Notes: generated by a model not told the origin, from the letters alone. 64,000 nucleotides of DNA from Burkholderiaceae bacterium (GCA_018780645.1 JADMJJ010000017.1:62001-126000); one strand, 5' to 3'; positions 8,464 through 19,725 are shown, numbered from the stretch's first letter. Numbers and translations: made by a program.

Positions 8464-9240
8464 ATGACGCTTAGCCCCCGCTTGATACTGATGACCATCG
8501 GCGTCCTGTTCTCGCAGGCCAACCATGCTCAGCCCACGGTGCTGATCGGAGCCGAGAACGACTGGGCGCCCTACTCCTCCAGCCCCGACACGGGGGCCAC
8601 CGGCAACGGCCAGGTGCAGGGCTTCGCGGTCGATCTGGTGCGCGCCAGCTTTGCGGCCAAGGGCATCAGGGCCGAGTTCATCGCCCTGCCCTTTGCGCGA
8701 TGCATGCTGTATGCCGGCAATGGCCGCCTGCTGGGCTGCTTCAATGCCACCATCACCGAGGACAACAGGCTGCGCTATCTGTGGCACCAGCCGCCGATGT
8801 TCGAGGAGGAGCTGTCGATCTTTGCCCGCGCCGACGCTGCCGGCGACAAGCTCGGCCTGGCCGATCTGCGCGGCCACAGCGTCGGCTACACGAATGGCTA
8901 CACCTATCCGACCGAGTTCATGCAGGACACGGCGATCAAGAAATACAGCGCCACCTCGGACCAGTACCTGCTGAAGATGCTGCTGTCCGGCCGGGTGGAC
9001 TACATCCTGCTCAACCGCTCGCCCGGCTACTGGCGCATCAATGGCAGCCCGGAGTTCGCCGGCAAGGCCAAGCGTGTGGGCATGATCTCGATGGATGGCT
9101 TCTGGATCGCCTTCTCCAAGCAGCACCCGGACGGTCCGCGCATGACCGAGCTGTTCGGCCAGGGCCTGGCCGAGCTGCGACAGAACGGAAGCTACCAGCG
9201 CATGCTGGGCGAGTTCAGGCGCAAGATTGGCGACCGCTAA
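8464..9240 (+). CDS. Orphan periplasmic substrate-binding protein (SBP_bac_3-like)
   Basis: 258 residues. The N-terminus (LILMTIGVLFSQANHAQ) is a Sec signal peptide. The mature part follows the amino-acid-binding protein pattern: ENDWAPYSS, GFAVDLVRASFAAKGI, then a hinge near LADLRGHSVGYTNGYTYP and a C-terminal lobe ending with FGQGLAELRQNGSYQRML. No permease or ATPase gene is nearby, so it may be an orphan binding protein, a sensor partner or a periplasmic enzyme-like homologue. The gene is 23 bases upstream of the DUF4399 gene and is probably cotranscribed with it. Confidence 0.78.
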   Translation: MTLSPRLILMTIGVLFSQANHAQPTVLIGAENDWAPYSSSPDTGATGNGQVQGFAVDLVRASFAAKGIRAEFIALPFARCMLYAGNGRLLGCFNATITEDNRLRYLWHQPPMFEEELSIFARADAAGDKLGLADLRGHSVGYTNGYTYPTEFMQDTAIKKYSATSDQYLLKMLLSGRVDYILLNRSPGYWRINGSPEFAGKAKRVGMISMDGFWIAFSKQHPDGPRMTELFGQGLAELRQNGSYQRMLGEFRRKIGDR

Positions 9241-9263
9241 GACGACCGCAAGGAGTTCGCAGC

Positions 9264-10163
9264 ATGCCCAAGCCGACAGGTCCTTCGCTGAGCACCGGCA
9301 TCGCTGTCCTGCTGCTCGCTTTCACCGCCGGCGCCGAACCGCTGCCCCGCGACCCACTGGAGCGCCGCTGCTGGGTGGCCCAGACCCAGCAGCGCACCGG
9401 CGCCGACCTGCGCGAACCGGTGAGGGTGCGCATCTCGAATCTGCGCAATGGCTACCAGCTGCGGGCGCCGTTCTGGGTCGAGTTCGGCATCCGCGGCATG
9501 GGGGTGATACCGGCCGGAACGAAGCACGACAAGGCCGGCCACCACCACCTGCTGATCGACACCCCTCTGCCCAAGGACCCGCGCGAGCAGATTCCGTTCT
9601 CGTCCACGCACAAGCACTTCGGCAAGGGCCAGACCGGCACCGAGCTCGACCTGCCACCGGGCGAACACACGCTGCGCCTGCTGTTCGCCGACCATGAGCA
9701 CCGGCCCTATTTCGTCTTCAGCCCCGAGATCACCGTGCGCGTGCTCGGGCGCCGCGACGCCACCACGCCCACCGTTGACGCCAAGGACTTCGAGGCCAGC
9801 TGCGCTCTCTGGTATCAGGACCACCTGAGCACGCCGCCGGGCAAGGCCAGGCAGGTCTATGTGAAGAATCTGCGCGACGAAGAGCCGGTCGCCAGCCCCT
9901 TTGTGCTGAGCTTGGGCGTGATCGGTTTCGGCGTGGCGCCCGCGGGCCAGAGCATCGCCGAGACCGGCCATTTCGAGCTGATCGTCAGCGGCCGCGGCGG
10001 CGCACCTTCACAGCGCGTACTGCTGGCCGACGGCCGCACAGAGGCCATGCTCGACCTGCCCCGCGGTGACTACGAGATCGAGCTGCGCCTGCTGGACGGC
10101 AGCGGCGCGGTGCTGCTGAAGGCGCCCCCGCTGAAGGTGCCCGTGGTGCGCCAGGAGCGCTGA
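9264..10163 (+). CDS. DUF4399 protein with two tandem repeats, exported
   Basis: 299 residues with a signal peptide (GIAVLLLAFTAGAEP). An AAGGAG-like ribosome site precedes ATG 9264. Two homologous halves are visible: VRISNLRNGYQLRAPFWVEF...GHHHLLID...LPPGEHTLRLLFAD (about 50-150) and VYVKNLRDEEPVASPFVLSL...GHFELIVS...LPRGDYEIELRLLD (about 185-285). The first carries the His-rich GHHHLLID typical of DUF4399; in the second the His pair is lost. DUF4399 proteins often accompany rod-shape or redox proteins, but no function is established. It ends 2 bases from the convergent HD-GYP gene. Confidence 0.8.
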   Translation: MPKPTGPSLSTGIAVLLLAFTAGAEPLPRDPLERRCWVAQTQQRTGADLREPVRVRISNLRNGYQLRAPFWVEFGIRGMGVIPAGTKHDKAGHHHLLIDTPLPKDPREQIPFSSTHKHFGKGQTGTELDLPPGEHTLRLLFADHEHRPYFVFSPEITVRVLGRRDATTPTVDAKDFEASCALWYQDHLSTPPGKARQVYVKNLRDEEPVASPFVLSLGVIGFGVAPAGQSIAETGHFELIVSGRGGAPSQRVLLADGRTEAMLDLPRGDYEIELRLLDGSGAVLLKAPPLKVPVVRQER

Positions 10164-10165
10164 GC

Positions 10166-13120
10166 TCAGGCCAGGTAGATCTCCAGCTCGCCGACATCGA
10201 TCTGCTCCGGGTGCAGGAAGCGCCGCGCGTAGTCCATGCAGACGCCGGAGCGCAGGAACAGCTCGAACAGCTCGCCATCGAGGTGCTGCTCGCGCCGCAT
10301 CCCGGCCATGATCTCGAGCGCCTCGGCCAGCGACTTGCCTTTCTTGTAGGGCCGGTCGTCCGCGGTCAGCGCCTCGAACACATCGGCCACCGCCATCATC
10401 CGGGCCGGCACGCTCATCTGCTCGCGGGTCAGCCCGCGCGGGTAGCCGCTGCCATCCATCTTCTCGTGGTGGCCGCCGGCAATCTCGGGCACGCTCTTCA
10501 GGTGGCGCGGCAGCGGCAGCTCGTTGAGCATCTTGATCGTCTGCACGATATGGTCATTGATCTTGTAGCGCTCCTCCTCGGTCAGGGTGCCGCGGGTGAC
10601 GCTGAGGTTGTAGAGCTCGCCGCGGTTGTATAGGTGCTCAGGCACCTGCAGCTTGAAGCCCAGCGGATTGCTTTCGGTCGGCCGCTCGCGCTCCGGCCGC
10701 GGCAGCACATGCTCGGGCTTGTCGGCCAGCAGCGCCTCCTGCACCGGCAGCGCCGCGGCGGGCCTGCCGGCCTTGCGCTTGCGTTCGTCGCTGGACAGGC
10801 CCAGGCGGTCGTCCAAGGTACGCGTCCAGGTACGCGCGCCAATCTCGCGCAACCGCGCCAGCTGGGCTTCGGTCATCGTCTCGCCGCCCTCGTTGCAGGC
10901 CGCGACGAAAGCAAACTCCTCGTCCAGCCGTGCCAGCAGCGGGGCCAGCTCTTGCCTGACCTGCTCCAGCTGCTGGGTTGTCAGCAGGGCCTCGTAGCGC
11001 TCCAGCAGGGCCTCGCGCTTGAGCAGCTCAAAGCGCATGCGCACCTCGTGGATGCGGTCATAGATGGTCTCCAGCTTGGTCGCCTTGTCGACCACGAACT
11101 CGGGCGTGGTGACCTTGCCGCAGTCATGCAGCCAAGCGGCGATGTGCAGCGCCTCCCAGCCATCGTCGTCCAGATTGAAGTCAGCGAATGGGCCGCTGCG
11201 GACATCGCAGGCAGCTCGGGCCAGCAGCCGGGTCAGTTCGGGCACGCGCTGGCAGTGGGCACCAGTGTAAGGGCTCTTGGCGTCGATGGCGCCTGCCACC
11301 AGCTGGATGAAGCTCTCCAGCAGCTCCTTGCGTGCGCGCAGCAGCAGCTGGTTGTCGATGGCCACCGCCGCCGGCCCGGCCAGGGCTTCGATGAAGGCCT
11401 TGCGCGAGGGGGACAGGTCTTGCGGATGATCAACAGCATCGGGAACGAAACTCAGCGACAAGGTGCCAACCACCTCGTTCTGCCGGTTCTTCAGCGGCAG
11501 CGCCACGAGCCTGAAGCGGGTGGTGTTGAGGCCCATAAAGACGGCGCTGTAATGGGCCAGCTGGGCCGGGTCTTCCCAGTGCAGATCCAGGCTGATCATG
11601 CGGTCCTGGCGCACCGCCTGCACCGCCGCCGAAGGACTGTCGGCATCGTCCAGCGGCCACTGGATCAGCGCGGCGGGTTCGCCCTGGGCGCCATGCAGGC
11701 GCACGCCCATGGGCTCCAGGCGCTTGCCGTCGCCGCTGAGCAGATGCAGCGCCCCGCCGGTGGCGCCAGCCACCGAGATGGTCTCGGTCAGGATGCGCTG
11801 CAGGAGGGTGTCGAACTGGCGCTCGGCCGACAGCGCGCTGGATATCTCCATGAAGCGGCTCAGCGTGTGCTTCATGCCGGTCATGGCCAGGGCCAGGCGG
11901 TCGACCTCGCGGATGCGGCTGCGCGCAGGGTCGGGGCCGCCGAAGTCAAAGCGCCGTATCGTCTCGGCCTCATGGGCCAGTTGCTCCAGCGGCCTGGACA
12001 CCAGATTGGCCGCCCAGTGCACCAGCGGCAGCATCAGCAGTACCATGCCGGCGGTGATCAGCACCGACAGATTCCGGTTGCGAATGGCATCAGCAAGCAA
12101 CTCGTCGCGCGGCGCGGCGATGGCCAGCGTCAGCGGCGGCCCGCCCGCCGTGACCAGGGGCTCCAGGCGCACCACCCAGTCGCGGTCGGCCACGTCGAGC
12201 ACAGGATCATCGGCGGCGATGGCCTGGCCGCTGCGGGCGCGCTGCCAAAGGGCGCTGAGCACCGGCACATTCAGCTCTTCGACGGTGACCAGACGCGACT
12301 CTCCGACCTGCGCAGAGGTGCTGGCCGGCAGGCTACGCGGATAGGCCAGCACGGCGCCACGAGCGTCGACAATCATCAGTTCGGCCGAGGGCGTGATGCG
12401 CTGACGCGCCAGCATCGCGGACAGCGCGTGCAGGCTCACATCAACGCCAGCCACCGCCGCACCGCGGGCCCTGGCCAGGGTCAGGCCGACCTCGCGGGTG
12501 GTGTAGAAGAGATAGGGCGCGGTCTGCACCACGGAGCCATCGGGTTCAGCCGCCTGGGCCTGTTTGAACCAGGGCCGGCCGCGCGGTTCAAACACATAGT
12601 CGGGGCGCTCGCGTGCCTCCAGCAGGCGCAGCTCGGCATCGAGGAAATCATGTCGACCCTGGACCGCCGGTCGGTCGCGGTTGACCGACTGCAGCACAAA
12701 GGCGGCACGGTCGGGCGACTTCATCAGCTCGCGCAGTGCCGGGCTGTCCAGCCGGCGCAGCAACACGAAGGAGCCGTTCTCGCTGCCCCCATAGACGGCA
12801 GACAGCGACGGGTTGGCGCGCAACGCGCCGGCCAGAAGAGGCAGCTGGGCCAGGCGGGTGGACTGGTCGGGTGCGGTCAGCAAGGCCGTATCGGCCAGCA
12901 GCGAGGCGGTGGTGCGCGCCGGACGCAACTCGCCCTCGATGGCGGCGGCGGCCTCGCGCCCGACCCGCTCGAAAGTGTCGGCGGCGACCCGCATCATGCG
13001 CTGCTTGCCGGCACGCAACTGGTAGCTGGCCAGGGCCATATAGAGCAGCACCACCAGCGCAATCATGATCACCGACAGCGTCACATAGATGGACCTCGGC
13101 GTGTAGTGCAGCGTCTTCAT
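10166..13120 (-). CDS. Cache-HAMP-GAF-HD-GYP transmembrane phosphodiesterase
   Basis: 984 residues. A first helix (residues ~10-32) and a second near 350-370 flank a large periplasmic Cache-type sensor. HAMP follows (SRPLEQLAHEAETIRR), then a GAF domain near 450-600 and a C-terminal HD-GYP domain. HD residues are in AAWLHDCGKVTTPEF and the GYP part in HHEKMDGSGYPRGL, with AVADVFEALTADDRPYKK downstream, so the c-di-GMP phosphodiesterase site looks intact. About 215 residues separate HD from HHE, far more than the usual ~60, revealing a charged helical insertion. The start is set by GGGAGG just before ATG 13120. Probably converts an extracellular signal into c-di-GMP hydrolysis. Confidence 0.9.
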   Translation of the reverse strand: MKTLHYTPRSIYVTLSVIMIALVVLLYMALASYQLRAGKQRMMRVAADTFERVGREAAAAIEGELRPARTTASLLADTALLTAPDQSTRLAQLPLLAGALRANPSLSAVYGGSENGSFVLLRRLDSPALRELMKSPDRAAFVLQSVNRDRPAVQGRHDFLDAELRLLEARERPDYVFEPRGRPWFKQAQAAEPDGSVVQTAPYLFYTTREVGLTLARARGAAVAGVDVSLHALSAMLARQRITPSAELMIVDARGAVLAYPRSLPASTSAQVGESRLVTVEELNVPVLSALWQRARSGQAIAADDPVLDVADRDWVVRLEPLVTAGGPPLTLAIAAPRDELLADAIRNRNLSVLITAGMVLLMLPLVHWAANLVSRPLEQLAHEAETIRRFDFGGPDPARSRIREVDRLALAMTGMKHTLSRFMEISSALSAERQFDTLLQRILTETISVAGATGGALHLLSGDGKRLEPMGVRLHGAQGEPAALIQWPLDDADSPSAAVQAVRQDRMISLDLHWEDPAQLAHYSAVFMGLNTTRFRLVALPLKNRQNEVVGTLSLSFVPDAVDHPQDLSPSRKAFIEALAGPAAVAIDNQLLLRARKELLESFIQLVAGAIDAKSPYTGAHCQRVPELTRLLARAACDVRSGPFADFNLDDDGWEALHIAAWLHDCGKVTTPEFVVDKATKLETIYDRIHEVRMRFELLKREALLERYEALLTTQQLEQVRQELAPLLARLDEEFAFVAACNEGGETMTEAQLARLREIGARTWTRTLDDRLGLSSDERKRKAGRPAAALPVQEALLADKPEHVLPRPERERPTESNPLGFKLQVPEHLYNRGELYNLSVTRGTLTEEERYKINDHIVQTIKMLNELPLPRHLKSVPEIAGGHHEKMDGSGYPRGLTREQMSVPARMMAVADVFEALTADDRPYKKGKSLAEALEIMAGMRREQHLDGELFELFLRSGVCMDYARRFLHPEQIDVGELEIYLA

Positions 13121-13219
13121 GGCCCTCCCCAAGCTTTGCTTGCCCCAATGAGGCCCAAGATCGCGACGCAAGTCAACCGAAGCTGTGGTTCAAACCATGC
13201 CCCGAGGCTTCCCTGACTG

Positions 13220-14305
13220 CTACGTCAGGGTGTCCATGATGCGCACGCCGGCATCGGGCAACTGCTCGCGGGCCTGTCGCACTGCCTCGGCCCGGACGCT
13301 GCGACGGGTGGCCAGATGAGCCAGCGCCCGCGTCACGGCGGCGCTGTCACCGACGGTCGCGTACAACCGCACCTGGGCCTCCAGGGCCGGCAGGGCCACG
13401 CTGTCACGCACACGCAGCGCCACCGGCTCGAACAGGGCCTGCAGCAACTCAAGCGCGGGGCCGGGCCGGCCGGCACCTTCGGCAATCAGGGCCATTTCCA
13501 ACTGTGTCGACCGACGTATCGCCAGCCAGCCCTGGGCCTCGGCCAAGGCGCCCAGCTGCCGCAGCGCAGCCTCGGCTCGATCGAGCTCGCCGCGGCGTCG
13601 CAGCCAGCGCGCCACATTGGCCTCCCACATGCTGCGCAGGTAGTCGCTGTCGATGGCCTGAGCCGCGGCCGAGCCCTGCGCCACCACGCGACTGGCGCGG
13701 GCCAGCAGGCCCTGCGCCATGCCGGGATTGCCCTGGGCCAGATAGCCATCATGCAAGCCGCAGACCATGTGCATGGCATTCGAGTAGCGCTGCACCCGCT
13801 CGTAGGTCGAGCCCTGCTGCTCGATCAGCCCCAGCGCCTCCTGCATGAAGCGCTCGGCCTCGATCGCGTCGCCCAGCGCCAGGTGGCACATGGCCAGGCG
13901 CTCGATGGCGCGTGAGGCCAGCGGGATGTTCTTCAGCGCCAGCGCGTCCTGCCAGGCCACGCGCGCCGCGCGCAACGCCAGTTCGTGCATGGACAGTTGG
14001 CTGTGCGCGAAAGACATATTGATCAGCAGCTCGGCACGTCGCAGCGATGAACGATCCAGCGCCACCAGGCCCAACAGGCGCTCGCTGTCCACCAGCACGG
14101 CATCGAAACGCTCGAACTTGAGCCGGCAGCGCACGCGCAGCATCAGCGCTCGGAACAACAAGTCCTCCGTCGGACATTCGATCGCTTCATCCAGCACCCG
14201 CAGCACCGCATCGGCGGCGCGCAATGCCTCGTCGAAACGGGCCAGCTCAAAACTCTGATCGGCCTGTTCCAACAAGGTCTGGCAATGGCGTAACTGCGAC
14301 ATCAT
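13220..14305 (-). CDS. TPR-like helical repeat protein of unknown function
   Basis: 361 residues from ATG 14305, all helical and Ala/Leu-rich with degenerate tetratricopeptide-type repeats (for example ELALRAARVAWQDALAL, LAMCHLALGDAIEAERF, LHDGYLAQGNPGMAQGL). No catalytic domain, signal peptide or membrane segment is seen. The pattern resembles the N-terminal sensor part of the TPR-GAF-GGDEF cyclase at 60475, but here there is no GGDEF output, so it may be a free-standing partner or a remnant. The frame remains open into the DUF1993 gene, but that extension is implausible in composition. Start 14302 (second of two adjacent ATGs) is equally possible. Confidence 0.7.
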   Translation of the reverse strand: MMSQLRHCQTLLEQADQSFELARFDEALRAADAVLRVLDEAIECPTEDLLFRALMLRVRCRLKFERFDAVLVDSERLLGLVALDRSSLRRAELLINMSFAHSQLSMHELALRAARVAWQDALALKNIPLASRAIERLAMCHLALGDAIEAERFMQEALGLIEQQGSTYERVQRYSNAMHMVCGLHDGYLAQGNPGMAQGLLARASRVVAQGSAAAQAIDSDYLRSMWEANVARWLRRRGELDRAEAALRQLGALAEAQGWLAIRRSTQLEMALIAEGAGRPGPALELLQALFEPVALRVRDSVALPALEAQVRLYATVGDSAAVTRALAHLATRRSVRAEAVRQAREQLPDAGVRIMDTLT

Positions 14306-14330
14306 CCGGCTCGGCGTTGCAACGCCCTCC
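14306..14330 (-). promoter_or_regulatory. Shine-Dalgarno separated from ATG by a hairpin
   Basis: On the minus strand GGAGG (14330-14326) is followed by the perfect palindrome GGCGTTGCAACGCC (14326-14313) and then seven bases to ATG 14305. Linear spacing is about 20 bases, too long; folding of the palindrome would leave about 7, the optimum. Confidence 0.5.
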
Positions 14331-14399
14331 AACACTACCTGGGCTGAGGATCGTAGCGGGCCGTGCTGACACCCGGCCAACAAATGATAAAAATCTACG

Positions 14400-14909
14400 T
14401 CAATAGGCGCCCATATAGTCCTTCTTGCCCACCTCGACGCCGCTGTGGCGCAGGATGCCGTAGGCCGTGGTGACGTGGAAGAAGAACTGCGGCAGGCCGT
14501 AGTGCAGCAAATAGTCCTGGCCGCTGAAACGGCGCTCCTTGGGCGTGCCGGGGCGGGTAATGATCTCGCGCCCGGCGGCATCGGCAAACTGCGCGGGCTT
14601 CAGTGCAGCGAGAAAAGCCTGGGTCCTGGCAATGCGCCCATGCAGGTCCGCAAAGCCCTGCTCGCTGGCCTCGAACACCGGCACCTCGACGCCGGCCAGG
14701 CGCGCGCTGACGCTGGCGGCAAAGTCGCAGGCCACCTGCACCTGGCGCAGCAGGGTGAACATATCGGGATACAGCCGCGCCTGCAGCAGCGCCGCGGGCT
14801 CGATGTTGCGCGCCGCGGCATGGGCCTCGGCCTTGTTCAGCACATCGTCCAGGCCGCCCAGCATCTGCTTGAAGACGGGGACGGCACTTGAGTACATCAG
14901 TTCGGTCAT
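14400..14909 (-). CDS. DUF1993 family protein
   Basis: 169 residues, full length for the family. Typical blocks are SSAVPVFKQMLGGLDDVLNK at the N-terminus, LYPDMFTLLRQVQVACDFA in the middle and LPQFFFHVTTAYGILRHSG followed by GKKDYMGAY at the C-terminus. The fold is a DinB-like four-helix bundle, with a His in FFHVTTAYGILRH that could be a metal ligand. No function has been proven for the family. It diverges from the hybrid kinase gene, with a 12-base palindrome in the shared upstream region. Confidence 0.9.
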   Translation of the reverse strand: MTELMYSSAVPVFKQMLGGLDDVLNKAEAHAAARNIEPAALLQARLYPDMFTLLRQVQVACDFAASVSARLAGVEVPVFEASEQGFADLHGRIARTQAFLAALKPAQFADAAGREIITRPGTPKERRFSGQDYLLHYGLPQFFFHVTTAYGILRHSGVEVGKKDYMGAY

Positions 14910-14984
14910 GGAGGTTCCAGTGAGAGGCAGTGCCGCATTCTCGCAGGCCTGTTCCGGCCGGGATTTGTGTCAAATTCGATAAAA

Positions 14985-14996
14985 ACGAATATTCGT
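14985..14996. promoter_or_regulatory. Perfect 12-base palindrome in a divergent intergenic region
   Basis: ACGAATATTCGT lies between the divergent DUF1993 and hybrid-kinase genes in an AT-rich island. The position suits an operator for a dimeric regulator that controls one or both genes; no regulator can be named. Confidence 0.4.
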
Positions 14997-15095
14997 CTCA
15001 AGAGTCGAAGACCGGCACCGATATATCTATCTGAATGACCACATCAGGAGCCACGTGAGCAAACCGAAGCGCGCCATCGCCAGTTGCGCGGCCGC

Positions 15096-17625
<2,530 letters not shown>

Positions 17626-17645
<20 letters not shown>

Positions 17646-18684
17646 ACATGCAAGGATTTTCTTGGTGGACGACGAGCCCGCCAATCTGAAGCTGCTGGAC
17701 AAGCTGCTGCGGGTGCAGGGCTATCGCCAACTGGTGTCGATTCAGGACTCGCGCGAGGTCCTGCCCCGCTACCAGGAGGCCAGGCCCGACCTGATACTGC
17801 TGGACATCAATATGCCGCACATCGACGGCTTCGAGGTGATGAAGCAATTGCAGGCGCTGAAGGACCCACTGCTGCCGCCGATCGTCATCCTCACCGCTCA
17901 GCACGGGCGGGACCACTTGATGAAGTCGCTGATGTCCGGCGCGAGGGACTTCATCGGCAAGCCCTTCGACCGCGTCGAGCTGCTGATGCGGGTGACCAAT
18001 CTGCTCGACGCCCAACTCGCGCACCGCATGATGCACGACCAGAAAGCGGTGCTGGAAGAGATGGTGCGGCTACGCACCGAGGCGCTGAACCAGACCCGGC
18101 TGCAGGTCGTGCACCGCCTGGGCCGCGCGGCCGAGTACCGCGACAACGAGACCGGCATGCACATCGTGCGCATGAGCCAGTACGCGGCCCTGCTGGCCCG
18201 CAGCCTGGGCTGGAGCGAGCCGGATTGCGAGCTGATGCTGCATGCCAGCCCTATGCACGACGTCGGCAAGATAGGCATTCCGGACGCCATCCTGCTCAAG
18301 CCGGGCAAGCTCGACGCGGCCGAGTGGGACATCATGAAGACCCACGCCAGCATCGGTGCCGACATCCTCGATGGCGGCGACTCCGACCTGCTGCGCCTGG
18401 CCGCCCAGATTGCCCTGACCCACCACGAGAAATGGGACGGCAGCGGCTACCCGGTAGGACTGAGCGGCAAGGACATCGCCCAGGCCGGACGCATCGTCGC
18501 CGTGGCCGATGTGTTCGATGCGCTGACCTCGCCGCGGCCCTACAAGAAGGCCTGGCCGCTGGACGAGGCGCTGGCCTTCATTCGCGAACAGGCAGGCAGC
18601 CATTTCGACCCCGAGGTGGTGCAGCACTTCGAACTCCGGACGGCCGAGATCCTGGCCATTCGGGAACAGCACCTGGAAGCGTGA
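17626..18684 (+). CDS. Response regulator with HD-GYP c-di-GMP phosphodiesterase output
   Basis: 352 residues starting 20 bases before the kinase stop. The receiver domain (1-125) has DDE-type acidic residues in FLVDDEPAN and phosphoacceptor Asp60 in LLDINMPHIDG, plus Lys in GKPFDRVE. A short coiled linker leads to an intact HD-GYP domain: SPMHDVGKIGIPD, then KTHASIGADIL, THHEKWDGSGYPVGL and VADVFDALTSPRPYKKAW. All metal-binding residues of the family are visible. It should lower c-di-GMP when phosphorylated (or released) by the neighbouring hybrid kinase. This is the RpfG-like architecture. Confidence 0.95.
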
Positions 18685-18705
18685 GAGATGGGGCGGCCGC
18701 CGCCC

Positions 18706-18711
18706 TAAACT
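18706..18711 (+). promoter_or_regulatory. -10-like hexamer, possible leaderless start of ybiB
   Basis: TAAACT ends exactly 6 bases before ATG 18718, and no Shine-Dalgarno sequence lies in the usual window. Initiation 6-7 bases after the hexamer would fall on the ATG itself. No good -35 is visible. Confidence 0.4.
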
Positions 18712-18717
18712 CGGCCC

Positions 18718-19638
18718 ATGCAGTTTGCCCCCCTCATCAAAGAAATCGGCCGCGGCAGCAAGGGTGCACGCGATATGGACGGGCCGCAGGCCGAGGCGCT
18801 GTTCGGCGCCATCCTCGACGGTCAGGTGCCCGATATGGAGCTGGGCGCCATCCTGCTGAGCCTGCGCATCAAGGGCGAGAGCGCGGCCGAGGTAGCCGGC
18901 TTTGTGCGGGCCATGCAGGCGCGCGCCGCCGTGGTGGAGGTTCCCGCCGGTCCGCGCTGCGTGCTGCTGCCCACCTTCAACGGCGCCCGCAAGCAGGCCA
19001 ATCTGATGCCCCTGGTGGCCCTGCTGCTGGCCCGTGCCGGCGTGCCGGTGCTGATCCATGGCCGGCATGACTTCGACAGCCGCGAGAGCCCGTTCGCGCT
19101 GCTGGCCGCCCTGGGCGTGCCGCCGGCCGGGTCGACCGCCGAGGCCGCCGGACAGCTGGCCGCGCGGCACCTGGCCTGCCTGCCGCTGGCCGCCCTGAAT
19201 CCGGGACTGGACCGGCTGATGGCCCTGCGCCCCCGCCTGGGGGTGCGCAACAGCGGTCACAGTGTTGCCAAGCTGCTCGACGCCGCCCCCGGCCGCAGCG
19301 TGCGCGTGGTGGCGGTCACACATCCAGAGTACCTGGACAGCATGGGCCAGGCCCTGCCCGGCCTCACCGCCAACGGCGGCAGGGCCCTGTTGATGCGCGC
19401 CAGCGAGGGCGAGGCCTATGCCCATCTGCGCCGGCCGGCCCATCTGATCGGCTTTGCCGACGGCCAGGCCAGCGAGTTGCACGCCGCCGACACGACCAAT
19501 ATCGACTGGCCGCTGTCCGACGCCGTCGAGGCGGCGGCCAATGCGGCACTGATAACGGCCATGCTGGACGGCCGCGAAGCCATTCCCCCCCGCATCGCCG
19601 AGCAGGTGCGCGCACTGACCGGCTTGGCCAAGCATTGA
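18718..19638 (+). CDS. ybiB: YbiB-type protein of the anthranilate phosphoribosyltransferase fold
   Basis: 306 residues. The N-terminal helical domain has ARDMDGPQAEALFGAILDGQVPD and LGAILLSLRIKGES, typical of the TrpD/YbiB superfamily. The glycosyltransferase-like domain has LPTFNGARKQANLMPLVALLLA where TrpD has its GTGGD loop, and LGVRNSGHSVAKLLD. The PRPP-binding Gly-rich loop of true TrpD is absent, which matches YbiB, a DNA-binding protein induced by LexA in E. coli rather than a tryptophan enzyme. It converges on livF with a REP-like pair between them. Confidence 0.85.
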   Translation: MQFAPLIKEIGRGSKGARDMDGPQAEALFGAILDGQVPDMELGAILLSLRIKGESAAEVAGFVRAMQARAAVVEVPAGPRCVLLPTFNGARKQANLMPLVALLLARAGVPVLIHGRHDFDSRESPFALLAALGVPPAGSTAEAAGQLAARHLACLPLAALNPGLDRLMALRPRLGVRNSGHSVAKLLDAAPGRSVRVVAVTHPEYLDSMGQALPGLTANGGRALLMRASEGEAYAHLRRPAHLIGFADGQASELHAADTTNIDWPLSDAVEAAANAALITAMLDGREAIPPRIAEQVRALTGLAKH

Positions 19639-19663
19639 CCGCAGCCCGAGTCAGCAACGTTGG

Positions 19664-19719
19664 CCCCGGACTGCATCCGGGCTACATGAGATGTTCGTAG
19701 CCCGGACGCCAATCCGGGT
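19664..19719. repeat. REP-like pair in inverted orientation (BIME-like)
   Basis: Two palindromic units face each other. On the plus strand GTAG (19697-19700) is followed by CCCGGA-N6-TCCGGG; on the minus strand GTAG (19685-19682) is followed by CCCGGA-N5-TCCGGG. TCCGGGCTAC and GTAGCCCGGA form a 10-base inverted repeat around an 11-base loop. A GTAG tetranucleotide 5' of a palindrome is the hallmark of REP elements mobilised by REP-associated tyrosine transposases. It sits between the stops of ybiB and livF, a classic REP location. Confidence 0.7.
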
Positions 19720-19725
19720 GCGCCG

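Noticed and set aside
10634-13216. Very long open frame on the plus strand opposite the HD-GYP gene
   Set aside because: Gln/His/Arg-rich, no domain, and exactly antisense to a well-supported gene; typical of high-GC shadow frames. Similar long shadows opposite 44846-47071, 47316-49763 and 51544-55479 were rejected for the same reason.
14306-14587. Upstream extension of the TPR protein
   Set aside because: Ser/Pro/Arg-rich and overlaps the DUF1993 gene out of frame; the ATG pair at 14305/14302 is preferred.
14998-15024. TCAA-N15-ACCGATAT as a sigma-28 promoter of the hybrid kinase
   Set aside because: Mismatches in both boxes and a long leader; clearly weaker than the sites at 41315 and 43288.
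18718-19638. True anthranilate phosphoribosyltransferase (TrpD)
   Set aside because: The PRPP-binding Gly-rich loop is absent, and no trp genes are adjacent; it fits YbiB.
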